Of a stretch of DNA of 7,711 nucleotides, positions 1 to 6,294 are shown piece after piece. The position numbers were made by a program, and so were the translations under genes. The stretch's first letter is position 1. Every line of letters begins with the position of its first letter. Origin of the DNA: Buchnera aphidicola (Aphis nerii). GTDB lineage: Bacteria > Pseudomonadota > Gammaproteobacteria > Enterobacterales > Enterobacteriaceae. The stretch lies in the NCBI RefSeq assembly GCF_005083105.1, contig NZ_CP034886.1:1-7711 (forward strand). The letters run 5' to 3'. The notes under the pieces are model-generated. The model made no database searches. It was not told the DNA's origin and saw only the letters and a program-made list of their open reading frames with translations.

Positions 1-1077
1 TAAAAAATCACTAATAACGTTACCCATTTGATCAGTTGTTATATAATTACTACCATTAGAAATATCCAATGTTCTAAATCCTTCTATTAATGCACGATGT
101 ACTGATAAATCAATTTTATCTGCTATTTCAGGTAAATTCATACTATATCTCACTAACATAGAAACAGAAAGTATCTGAGCTATAGGGTTAGCAATGTTTT
201 TATTTTTAATATCAGGAGCAGATCCCCCGGCAGGTTCATATAAACCAAAATTTTTTTCATTCAAACTAGCTGATGGCAACATACCAATTGAACCAGTAAT
301 CATTGCACATTCATCAGAAAGAATATCTCCAAAAAGGTTAGAACAAAGTAAAACATCAAATTGATTCGGATTTTTAATAAGTTGCATTGAAGCATTATCA
401 ACATATAAATGAGATAACTTAACATCAGGATAATCTTTAGAAACTTTTTGTACTATTTCTCGCCACAATAAAGAACTTTCAAGAACATTTGATTTATCAA
501 TTGAACAAATTTTTTTTCTTCTAGAACGTGCAATTTTAAAAGCTAAATGAGCAATACGAAGAATTTCAAATTCATAATAAATTTCTGTATCAAATGCATA
601 TTTTTTATCATTTTTAACTAATCTACCCTTAGGTTTTCCAAAATAAATTCCTCCGGTTAGTTCTCTAATACACAATATATCAAATCCATTATCTACAATT
701 TCAGAACGAAGAGGAGACAAATGTTTAAGTTCTCGATATAATTTAGCAGGTCTTAAATTAGAAAAAAGATTAAAATGTTTTCTTAAAGGCAACAAAGCAG
801 CTCTTTCAGGTCGCAAATCAGGAGGTAAAATATCCCATTTGCTTCCACCAACAGATCCAAACAAAATTGCATCAGAATTTTCACATCCGATTATTGTTTT
901 CTTAGGTAATGCAATTCCTTCTTTATCTATAGCTATACCACCAATATTAAATTCATTTGTAACAAATGATAAAGAAAATTTTTTTTCTAATATATTTAAA
1001 ATCTTATATGCTTCCTTCATAATTTCAGGACCTATTCCATCTCCTGGTAAAACTGCAATACGAAATTTTTTTCTCAT
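1..1077 (-). CDS. leuB: 3-isopropylmalate dehydrogenase LeuB, 3' end continues across the window junction
   Basis: LeuB oxidises and decarboxylates 3-isopropylmalate with NAD+ to give 2-oxoisocaproate, the direct precursor of leucine; it is a cytoplasmic enzyme. The reverse strand reads [19 protein letters not shown] from an ATG at 1077, the classic N-terminus of isopropylmalate/isocitrate dehydrogenases. Further motifs are ELTGGIYFG (about residue 140), the YVDNASMQL substrate/cofactor segment (about 225), FGDILSDE with the metal-binding aspartates (about 250), and [11 protein letters not shown] with the NAD-binding loop (about 280). The frame is open for 359 codons to base 1. If the window is a closed circle it continues at 7711 for four more codons and a stop, giving 363 residues, the usual length of enterobacterial LeuB. 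It follows leuA by 41 bases, with GGA about 13 bases before the ATG as a weak ribosome binding site. Very sure of identity. Confidence 0.97.
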   Translation of the reverse strand, partial: MRKKFRIAVLPGDGIGPEIMKEAYKILNILEKKFSLSFVTNEFNIGGIAIDKEGIALPKKTIIGCENSDAILFGSVGGSKWDILPPDLRPERAALLPLRKHFNLFSNLRPAKLYRELKHLSPLRSEIVDNGFDILCIRELTGGIYFGKPKGRLVKNDKKYAFDTEIYYEFEILRIAHLAFKIARSRRKKICSIDKSNVLESSLLWREIVQKVSKDYPDVKLSHLYVDNASMQLIKNPNQFDVLLCSNLFGDILSDECAMITGSIGMLPSASLNEKNFGLYEPAGGSAPDIKNKNIANPIAQILSVSMLVRYSMNLPEIADKIDLSVHRALIEGFRTLDISNGSNYITTDQMGNVISDFL

Positions 1078-1118
1078 ATTTAATATTTTCCAATTTAAAA
1101 TTAAAGAAAATAAAAAAT

Positions 1119-2675
1119 TTACTTATTTATTTTTTTTAAATTTTTTAATTTTTTGTTAACTTGATTTACTTTCCATATAGTATTTAAAACATTAATCATA
1201 GCTTGTACAGACGACTCAATAATATCAGTTGCTAAACCAACACCATGAAATTTTCTTTTTTTGTATTCAACTAAAATATTAACTTGTCCTAAAGCATCTT
1301 TACCTTTACCTTTTGCTATTAATTGATATTTTTGTAAAATTATGGGAAAATGTGTGATTCTATTCAAAGCTTGATAAATAGCATCTACCGGTCCATTGCT
1401 AGTAGTCGCAGATTCTATAAATACATCTTTTCCACATAATAGTTTCACTGAAGCAGTAGACAAACCATTAGAAATAGATTGGACACTGAAAAAAGACAAA
1501 GAAAAATATTCTAATTCATCTTGTTGTGTATTAACAAATGCCAATGCTTCTAAATCATAATCAAAAACCTGTCCTTTTTTATCTGCTAATTTAAGAAAAG
1601 CTGTATAAAGTTCATCCATATTGTAATCAGTTTCTTTATAACCCATTTCTGTCATGTAGTGTTTTACAGCAGCTCTACCTGATCTAGAAGTTAAATTTAA
1701 TTTAACTTCTTTTAAACCTATACTACTAGGATCCATAATCTCATAATTTTTTCTATTTTTTAAAACACCATCTTGATGAATACCCGAAGAATGAGCAAAT
1801 GCATTACTACCTACTATTGCTTTATTTGGTGGAATAGGCATATTACAAATTTGACTAATGATTTTACTAGTACGATATATTTCTTTATGTTTAATGTTAG
1901 TTGAGACTTTTAAAATATCTTTTCTAACTTTAATTGCCATAATTATTTCTTCTAATGCAGTATTTCCTGCTCTTTCACCAATTCCATTCATTGTTCCTTC
2001 TATTTGTCTAGCTCCTGCTTGTATAGCTGCTATTGAATTTCCTACTGCCATGCCTAAATCATTATGACAATGTACTGAAATAATTGATTTATCAATATTA
2101 GGTACACGTTGAAATAAATTTTTAATAATTAAAGATAATTCATTAGGTATTGTATACCCTACTGTATCAGGTATATTAATTGTTTTAACTCCTGTTTTTA
2201 TTAATTTCTCAACAATTTTACATAAGTTATCCATATCAGTTCTACTAGCATCTTCACAAGAGAATTCAATATCATCTGTATAACGTAGTGCTCTCTTAAC
2301 GGAAGACACTGCCATATCTATAATTTCATTAAAATTCTTATTTAATTTTGATTCCATATGCAATGTTGAAGTTGCTAAAAAAATATGTATTCGAAATGAT
2401 TTTGATAATGACATTGCTTCTGCTGCAACATCAATATCTTTATTTACACAACGTGCTAAACTACATATTTTACTTTGTTTAACTATTTTAGAGATTTCGT
2501 GAACTGACTTAAAATCTCCAGGTGATGAAATAGGAAAACCTACTTCAATAATATCTATTCCTGTGTTTTCTAACGATAATGCGATTTGTAATTTTTGTTT
2601 AACACTCAAGCTTGCTTGTAACGCTTGTTCTCCATCACGTAGAGTAGTATCGAAAATAATAACTTGTGAATTCAT
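1119..2675 (-). CDS. leuA: 2-isopropylmalate synthase LeuA
   Basis: LeuA condenses acetyl-CoA with 2-oxoisovalerate to 2-isopropylmalate, the committed step of leucine synthesis. The ATG at 2675 gives 518 residues. An in-frame TTG four codons upstream (2687) is less likely, because the family starts close to the [13 protein letters not shown] motif and a GAG-containing ribosome binding site lies just before the ATG. The catalytic TIM barrel carries [10 protein letters not shown] (residues 8-17), a metal-binding HCHND (202-206), the [10 protein letters not shown] segment (229-238) and SGIHQDG (297-303). The C-terminal regulatory domain, about 390-518, is present with [10 protein letters not shown] (423-432) and a [12 protein letters not shown] segment (478-489), so the leucine-sensing domain has not been lost; whether feedback inhibition still works cannot be told. 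The tail is lysine/asparagine-rich. It is the first gene of the leu operon, with a long palindrome just upstream. No leuL-like leader with a leucine codon run is seen. Confidence 0.97.
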   Translation of the reverse strand: MNSQVIIFDTTLRDGEQALQASLSVKQKLQIALSLENTGIDIIEVGFPISSPGDFKSVHEISKIVKQSKICSLARCVNKDIDVAAEAMSLSKSFRIHIFLATSTLHMESKLNKNFNEIIDMAVSSVKRALRYTDDIEFSCEDASRTDMDNLCKIVEKLIKTGVKTINIPDTVGYTIPNELSLIIKNLFQRVPNIDKSIISVHCHNDLGMAVGNSIAAIQAGARQIEGTMNGIGERAGNTALEEIIMAIKVRKDILKVSTNIKHKEIYRTSKIISQICNMPIPPNKAIVGSNAFAHSSGIHQDGVLKNRKNYEIMDPSSIGLKEVKLNLTSRSGRAAVKHYMTEMGYKETDYNMDELYTAFLKLADKKGQVFDYDLEALAFVNTQQDELEYFSLSFFSVQSISNGLSTASVKLLCGKDVFIESATTSNGPVDAIYQALNRITHFPIILQKYQLIAKGKGKDALGQVNILVEYKKRKFHGVGLATDIIESSVQAMINVLNTIWKVNQVNKKLKNLKKINK

Positions 2676-2695
2676 AATTTTTCTCAATGTAAATA

Positions 2696-2814
2696 ATAAA
2701 TACTAATAAATAAATTTACATAATAAAAATTTCATAAGCAAGGGAGACATATTTAAAATATGTCTCCCTTGCTTATGAAATTTTTATTATGTAAATTTAT
2801 TTATTAGTATTTAT
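2696..2814. repeat. Perfect 119-bp palindrome between leuA and the end of repA2
   Basis: Bases 2696-2754 and 2756-2814 are exact reverse complements: 59-nt arms around one unpaired base (A at 2755), checked base by base. The inner part of each arm holds a GC-rich core (GCAAGGGAGAC, 2738-2748) in otherwise very AT-rich DNA. The right arm overlaps the last five codons and stop of repA2, and the left arm ends about 20 bases before the leuA start. As RNA it would form a very long hairpin in either direction. It could end repA2 transcription, protect or regulate the leuA message, serve as a protein-binding or replication-related site, or be a sequencing/assembly artefact. Long inverted repeats are known on Buchnera plasmids as a general feature; identity with those cannot be checked here. 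Confidence 0.93.
2713..2741 (-). promoter_or_regulatory. Candidate leuA promoter inside the palindrome
   Basis: On the minus strand TTGCTT (2741-2736) is followed after 17 bases by TAAATT (2718-2713), a modest match to sigma-70 -35 and -10 boxes with ideal spacing. Transcription would begin near 2706, about 30 bases before the leuA ATG. The DNA is so AT-rich that chance matches are common. Because of the palindrome the same boxes occur on the plus strand (2769-2774 and 2792-2797), pointing into repA2. Confidence 0.25.
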
Positions 2815-3552
2815 GTATAAATCACGTAAATTATTATATTCAATATCTATCTTTTTTTTAAGCCCCTGAGGACCAATTTGTGTTAATTCATTTGCTGTAT
2901 AATAACTAATTAAAACATTCAAAATCTTATTTTTAGCAGATTTTTCATCTAGCTCTGAAATAATTTTTATATCTGAAAATGAAATAAATATTTTTTTATC
3001 TATAATCTTTAAAATTTTAGAATTTTTTTTGTTTTCAAATAAATATTCATCTATTTTCGATTGTGAAACATTAAATAACATAAAAAAAATTGGATTTAAA
3101 AATATTTTTTTTGATATATAATTACTAGAAAAATTAGTTTTTTCTCTTTCACAACGTATAAACCCCATGGGCTCCAAAAATTCATTAATTAATCTTGAAG
3201 CACGTGTAATTGATTTATTACCTCTTTTTGATACTGTAGATAAACCACATTGATCTGCTAATTTTTCAATTGAAGCTTCTACTAAATTAAATTTCATATT
3301 ACAATAATATAACATAGCTAGTACCATTGCTCTCATAGCACATGCTCGATGTTCATTTAATCTTCTAAAACGAGGCAAAATATTACCGGTTTTAGGATCT
3401 ATAGGCAATAAATTATAATTTAAAATACTTCTTGCAACATCTACTTCTGATGCTTTTTTCATTGCATAAATAATAAAATTAGATCTTTTTTTATCATTTT
3501 TAGGAGGAATAAAAACTGGTTTTGAATTAAATATATAATTTTTTCTAGGCAC
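2797..3552 (-). CDS. repA2: RepA2, IncFII-type replication initiator paralogue (short form)
   Basis: A 251-residue protein of the IncFII RepA family, which binds the plasmid origin and starts replication. It is a paralogue of RepA1 on this plasmid, not the CopB repressor that is called RepA2 in R1/R100. Residues 63-131 match RepA1 64-132 at 56 of 69 positions by hand count, including [20 protein letters not shown] and the block from [10 protein letters not shown] to RASRLI, the probable DNA-binding part. The following region is about 29 residues shorter than in RepA1 (37 versus 66 residues before LDEK) and lacks the basic [18 protein letters not shown] stretch. The start is GTG (3552), chosen because the N-terminus then aligns with RepA1 (RKxYIxNxxPxFxPPKNDKxR). 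No clear ribosome binding site is seen. The last five codons and stop lie in the palindrome. It contains A8 runs. It may be a regulator, a spare initiator or a gene in decay. Confidence 0.9.
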   Translation of the reverse strand: MPRKNYIFNSKPVFIPPKNDKKRSNFIIYAMKKASEVDVARSILNYNLLPIDPKTGNILPRFRRLNEHRACAMRAMVLAMLYYCNMKFNLVEASIEKLADQCGLSTVSKRGNKSITRASRLINEFLEPMGFIRCEREKTNFSSNYISKKIFLNPIFFMLFNVSQSKIDEYLFENKKNSKILKIIDKKIFISFSDIKIISELDEKSAKNKILNVLISYYTANELTQIGPQGLKKKIDIEYNNLRDLYINTNK

Positions 3553-3699
3553 TAAAATAATACACTTATATGAAATATACTGATTTCAAATATATTTAAA
3601 TAAAATGATTAGTTAAATAATTAACTTATAACTAAAATATAATGATTAGTTTATAACATAAATTTAAAATGCTTTCAAATAACTTACTAAAAATTTTAA
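3553..3699. other. Spacer between repA2 and yqhA with short repeats
   Basis: These 147 bases hold no gene. An 11-bp direct repeat AATGATTAGTT occurs at 3604-3614 and 3641-3651, and between them lies a small palindrome AGTTAA-ATAA-TTAACT (3611-3626). They lie upstream of repA2, so they could be an operator or promoter region for it, but the sequence is almost pure A+T and chance repeats are expected. No convincing promoter and no T-tailed terminator for yqhA were found, so yqhA and repA2 may be co-transcribed. Confidence 0.4.
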
Positions 3700-4197
3700 T
3701 TAATGTTTTATTTTTTTACTCATTTTATCAATATAAGCCATTCCAAAAGCAGATAAAACAAATGTCAAATGAATTATTACACATAACATAATTTTATTAT
3801 CTAAAATTCTTTCAGCCTCCATAAAAAGACGTAATAAGTGTACAGAAGATATTGCAACTATTGATGATGCCACCTTATTTTTAATTGAATTAACATCCAT
3901 AGTCCCCATCCAACCCAACCTTTTTTGATTATCTTCTATATCCATTTTAGAAATAAAATTTTCATATCCGGAAAACATAACCATTACTAAAAGACCTCCT
4001 ACTAAAGCAATATCAATTAACGATAAAACAACTAACACTAAACCTGATTCTGACATTGCAAGAATATCAGGCAAAATAAAGAGTATTTGTTGAAAAAACT
4101 TTAATGTTAATAAAATAAATCCAAATGACAAACCAACATATACGGGGAACATTAACCAACGAGAAGCATATATTGATTTTTCAATAAATTTTTCCAT
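3700..4197 (-). CDS. yqhA: YqhA family inner-membrane protein (UPF0114)
   Basis: A 165-residue membrane protein recognisable as YqhA/UPF0114, the small conserved 'ORF1' of Buchnera leucine plasmids; E. coli YqhA has nearly the same length. No biochemical function is established. Hydrophobic segments lie at about residues 15-37, 53-75 and 136-156, with a fourth, weaker one near 108-125. The family segment MFSGYENF (74-81) follows the second helix, then a polar loop with QKRLGWMG (91-98). The start is well supported by AGGA six bases before the ATG. The gene lies between repA2 and repA1 and is divergent from repA1. It appears intact, with no frameshift or internal stop. Its presence beside replication genes is a hallmark of this plasmid family, but does not reveal its role. 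Confidence 0.93.
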   Translation of the reverse strand: MEKFIEKSIYASRWLMFPVYVGLSFGFILLTLKFFQQILFILPDILAMSESGLVLVVLSLIDIALVGGLLVMVMFSGYENFISKMDIEDNQKRLGWMGTMDVNSIKNKVASSIVAISSVHLLRLFMEAERILDNKIMLCVIIHLTFVLSAFGMAYIDKMSKKIKH

Positions 4198-4203
4198 TTG
4201 TAT

Positions 4204-4208
4204 TCCTG
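4204..4208 (-). promoter_or_regulatory. Ribosome binding site of yqhA
   Basis: The minus strand reads CAGGA followed, six bases after the final A, by the yqhA ATG. AGGA is the best Shine-Dalgarno match in the window; most other genes here have only weak sites. It fixes the yqhA start. Confidence 0.7.
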
Positions 4209-4236
4209 ACTTATATAAAAAATATATTTAATATAT

Positions 4237-4336
4237 ATTATATTGAAAAAAAAAATTTTCATATAATTAACAGTAAAAATTTGATAATTTTTACTGTTAA
4301 TTATATAAAAATTAAAAATTATATTGAAAAAAAAAA
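4237..4336. repeat. Inverted repeat flanked by a 19-bp direct repeat, yqhA-repA1 divergent region
   Basis: Bases 4261-4281 and 4286-4306 are perfect 21-nt inverted repeats around a 4-base loop (TGAT). After one mismatch (4260/4307) six more pairs extend the arms to 4254-4313. The hairpin is flanked by two exact copies of a 19-bp direct repeat, ATTATATTG followed by ten A's, at 4237-4255 and 4318-4336. The element lies in the 239-bp gap between divergent yqhA and repA1, so it is a good candidate for replication control, such as an operator for a Rep protein or a structured repA1 leader. The function is inferred from position only. Confidence 0.75.
4281..4309 (+). promoter_or_regulatory. Candidate repA1 promoter within the inverted repeat
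   Basis: TTGATA (4281-4286) and TATAAA (4304-4309) are separated by 17 bases, a good sigma-70-like match pointing at repA1. The -35 box begins at the hairpin loop and the -10 box overlaps the right arm, so a protein binding the inverted repeat would block it. The leader would be about 120 bases. The high A+T content makes chance matches frequent. Confidence 0.35.
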
Positions 4337-4342
4337 ATAAAT

Positions 4343-4411
4343 ATGTTAAAAATATATTTATTAGATAATAGGCATAATCTTGAAAATTTAAAAACTTTAA
4401 ACTTATATTAA
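4343..4411 (+). CDS. Possible leucine-rich leader peptide upstream of repA1
   Basis: A 22-codon frame begins MLKIYLLDN and ends LKTLNLY, with seven leucines in 22 residues, and stops 25 bases before the repA1 ATG. IncFII plasmids such as R1 have a short leader peptide (Tap, about 24 codons) upstream of repA whose translation is coupled to repA, so position and size fit. Against it: there is no good ribosome binding site, and at this base composition a 22-codon open frame arises by chance quite often. An ACTTT within its last codons (4394-4398) could pair weakly with AAAGT in the repA1 ribosome-binding region (4424-4428). Treat as a hypothesis. Confidence 0.22.
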   Translation: MLKIYLLDNRHNLENLKTLNLY

Positions 4412-4436
4412 CATTAATTTTTGAAAGTATTATATT

Positions 4437-5288
4437 ATGTCATTAAGAAAAAAATATATAAATAATCAAAATCCGATTTTTACCCCGCCTAAAAATGATA
4501 AACGTCGACCAGCATTTATTTATTTTGCAATGAAAAGAGCATCAGAAATAGATGTGGCTAGATCTGAGTTAAACTATACTATTCAACCTAAAAATATTAA
4601 AACAGGTCTTCCAATTAAAAGAACTAGAAGATTAAATGAACATCGAGCGTGTGCTATGAGAGCAATGGTACTAGCCATGTTATATCATTTTAATATTTCA
4701 TCAGATTTAGTACAAGCATCAGTAGAACAGTTGTCCGACGAATGTGGTTTATCTACAGTATCAAAAAGAGGTAATAAATCAATTACACGTGCTTCAAGAT
4801 TAATTACAGAATTTATGGAACCAATGGGTTTCGTAACTTGTAAAAAAATATGGGATAAAGTATTAGGAAATTACATGCCTAAAATGATAACATTAACCCC
4901 ACTATTTTTTATGTTATTTGATATTTCTGAAATAAAATTAACAAATGCTAAAAAACAACAACTAGGATGGATTAATAAAAATCTCATTAGTAAAGGACTA
5001 AAACCAATTACCATTTCTGAAGCAAAAACAAAAGCAAAAGATACCCAAATGAGAAATCTTTTTAAATATAGGATATCTAAACATACTTTTTATAAAAAGA
5101 AAAGAAATGCACAACGTTTAATAGCTTTGGATGAAAAAGAAGCAAGACAAAAAATTCTTCGGGCATTAGTTGGTAAATACTCTATTAGTGAACTAACAAA
5201 AATGGGCCCCAGTGGTTTAAAAAAGCAAGTAAATATTAGCTATTATTACCTACGAAAAATAGCTAAAAATACATATCCTGATAATTAA
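4437..5288 (+). CDS. repA1: RepA1, IncFII-type plasmid replication initiator
   Basis: A 283-residue RepA protein of the IncFII family, expected to bind the plasmid origin, often in cis, and recruit host replication proteins. Conserved parts in order: N-terminal [13 protein letters not shown] (12-24), the helical block [20 protein letters not shown] (64-83), the [10 protein letters not shown]...SITRASRLI block (103-123, probable DNA contact), MEPMGF (127-132), [14 protein letters not shown] (151-164, like ITFTPALFAALDVS of IncFII RepA), a basic middle stretch (about 200-230) and [14 protein letters not shown] near the C-terminus. The ATG at 4437 has GAAAG about nine bases upstream. It keeps the full-length family form that RepA2 lacks, so it is the more likely active initiator. 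It is the only long gene on the plus strand, divergent from yqhA and convergent with leuD, with 21-bp repeats just downstream as in origins placed 3' of repA. Confidence 0.95.
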   Translation: MSLRKKYINNQNPIFTPPKNDKRRPAFIYFAMKRASEIDVARSELNYTIQPKNIKTGLPIKRTRRLNEHRACAMRAMVLAMLYHFNISSDLVQASVEQLSDECGLSTVSKRGNKSITRASRLITEFMEPMGFVTCKKIWDKVLGNYMPKMITLTPLFFMLFDISEIKLTNAKKQQLGWINKNLISKGLKPITISEAKTKAKDTQMRNLFKYRISKHTFYKKKRNAQRLIALDEKEARQKILRALVGKYSISELTKMGPSGLKKQVNISYYYLRKIAKNTYPDN

Positions 5289-5357
5289 AAAAATTAATAA
5301 TTATTTTATAATGCGTTTTTAAAACGTAATAGGTTTACTATGCCCTAATTAATATTT

Positions 5358-5450
5358 TTTTAAAAAAACTAAATTCCTCTTTAAAAAAACTAAATTCCTC
5401 TTTAAAAAAACTAAATTCCTCTTTAAAAAAACTAAATTTTTCTTTAAAAA
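5358..5450. repeat. Tandem 21-bp repeats, iteron-like
   Basis: The unit CTTTAAAAAAACTAAATTCC plus a final T repeats with exact 21-bp period: 5358-5378 (first base T instead of C), 5379-5399 and 5400-5420 (identical), 5421-5441 (CC changed to TT), and a partial fifth copy at 5442-5450. Each unit has an A7 tract and an AAATT tract, and 21 bp is two helical turns, so the array may be intrinsically bent. Its place about 70 bases downstream of repA1 fits a Rep-binding iteron array. It could also be a simple slippage-derived repeat. Confidence 0.9.
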
Positions 5451-5480
5451 TGATTAATATTTAAAATCATTTAATTTTTT
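5448..5480 (+). terminator. Weak candidate terminator downstream of repA1
   Basis: AAATGATT (5448-5455) pairs with AATCATTT (5465-5472), an 8-bp stem with a 9-base loop, followed by AA and six T's (5475-5480). The stem has a single G-C pair, so termination would be weak. It is the only T-tailed plus-strand hairpin seen between repA1 and leuD. Confidence 0.3.
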
Positions 5481-5612
5481 ATATTCAATAATTACTATTC
5501 TTATTTTTAAAAATATAATAAATGCATATTATTTTTTTTGATAAATGCTTTCTATATAATAGATGCAAAATAACATTGTTTTTAAAAATATATATAAAAA
5601 GATATATAACAC

Positions 5613-5648
5613 AAAAAAAATAGCGAAATTTTTTTAAAATTCGCTATT
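5613..5648 (-). terminator. Rho-independent terminator of the leuABCD operon
   Basis: On the minus strand, starting seven bases after the leuD stop, AATAGCGAA (5648-5640) pairs with TTCGCTATT (5627-5619). The 9-bp stem includes three G-C pairs and leads into a run of eight T's (5620-5613, the first two also in the stem). This is the standard intrinsic terminator layout and the strongest in the window. It marks leuD as the last gene of the operon. On the plus strand there is no T tail, so it should act in one direction only. Confidence 0.8.
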
Positions 5649-5655
5649 CAAAAAT

Positions 5656-6279
5656 TTAAGAACTAAATTTCTTTCTTTTTAAAAAAAAGGAGGGTATTTG
5701 ACTTTCATAAAATTTAATTTTATTATCAAATTTCATAGTTAGATCTATGTTATCTAAATCATTTAACAAATAAAAACGTTGAGAATCATTTAAATTAAAT
5801 GAAAAACTTAGATCATTAATATTTACTTTATTATCTATTAAGTTAATATTTAATTCCAAAATTAATTGCTTATTAACTAAATCAAATAAATAATTAACTT
5901 CTGATTTTTTTAAAATAACTAATAAAAGTTTATTATTAAAACTATTAGTATAAAAAATATCAGAAAAGCTAGGAGCAATTATAACTCTAAAACCATAATC
6001 TAACAAAGCCCAAACGGCATGTTCTCTTGATGAACCACAACCAAAATTATCTTGAGCTAACAAAATACTAGCATTTTTATAAATTTTTTTATTCAAAATA
6101 AAACTAGAATTAATATTAGATTGATGTTTATCAAAATATCTCCAATCATGAAATAAATATTTGCCAAAACCAGTTTTATTTACTTTTTGTAAAAATTGTT
6201 TAGGAATGATTGCATCTGTATCTATATTAGAAATATTTAATGGAACAACAATACCATTGTATTCATTAGACTTAAACAT
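5656..6279 (-). CDS. leuD: 3-isopropylmalate dehydratase small subunit LeuD
   Basis: LeuD is the swivel-domain subunit that pairs with LeuC to form isopropylmalate isomerase, which converts 2- to 3-isopropylmalate through an iron-sulfur aconitase mechanism. The 207 residues are close to the roughly 200 of the family. Visible motifs are the N-terminal [12 protein letters not shown] (18-29), FHDWRY (43-48), and the substrate-binding [11 protein letters not shown] (78-88), followed by [21 protein letters not shown] (96-116), all intact. The C-terminal third is more diverged and rich in Asn, Leu and Lys, ending in KKRKKF. The gene begins 15 bases after the leuC stop, with a GTGAGAT stretch in that gap as a weak ribosome binding site. 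It is followed at once by the operon terminator. Confidence 0.97.
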   Translation of the reverse strand: MFKSNEYNGIVVPLNISNIDTDAIIPKQFLQKVNKTGFGKYLFHDWRYFDKHQSNINSSFILNKKIYKNASILLAQDNFGCGSSREHAVWALLDYGFRVIIAPSFSDIFYTNSFNNKLLLVILKKSEVNYLFDLVNKQLILELNINLIDNKVNINDLSFSFNLNDSQRFYLLNDLDNIDLTMKFDNKIKFYESQIPSFFLKRKKFSS

Positions 6280-6294
6280 TTTAAATTAATCTCA

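Larger units (their letters stand above)
5289..5655. other. Convergent spacer repA1/leuD, candidate origin region
   Basis: These 367 bases have no gene. From left to right they hold a small hairpin just after repA1 (stem 5312-5319/5321-5328, with one G-T pair and no T tail), four to five 21-bp tandem repeats (5358-5450), a weak hairpin with a T run (5448-5480), an extremely AT-rich stretch with a perfect TATAAT at 5555-5560 but no well-spaced -35, and the leu operon terminator (5613-5648). IncFII origins lie downstream of repA, so this is the best place for oriR. No DnaA box matching TTATNCACA was found by eye. Confidence 0.55.

Noticed and set aside
839..1159. Plus-strand open frame of 106 codons over the start of leuB and the end of leuA
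   Set aside because: It lies opposite the well-supported leuB start and leuA end and has a low-complexity, hydrophobic translation without any recognised motif; a shadow frame.
1858..2067. Plus-strand open frame of 69 codons inside leuA
   Set aside because: Antisense to conserved LeuA catalytic codons; no independent start signal or family resemblance.
2703..2735. Ten-codon minus-strand frame (MKFLLCKFIY) in the palindrome upstream of leuA, considered as a leu attenuator leader
   Set aside because: Only two leucines, no ribosome binding site, an exact mirror copy on the other strand, and no terminator/antiterminator pair next to it. The candidate leuA promoter would also lie downstream of its start.
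4261..4306. Inverted repeat upstream of repA1 considered as an intrinsic terminator
   Set aside because: The stem is followed by A-rich rather than T-rich DNA on the plus strand, and it sits upstream of both flanking genes, so a regulatory element is more likely.
5538..5560. TTGATA and TATAAT in the repA1-leuD spacer as a plus-strand promoter
   Set aside because: The spacer is only 11 bases, too short for a sigma-70 promoter, and there is no downstream gene on that strand.
5660..5687. Degenerate resemblance of the leuD 3' end to the 21-bp repeats
   Set aside because: Only about ten bases (AACTAAATTT) match, and the rest is lysine/phenylalanine codons in low-complexity DNA; likely coincidence.
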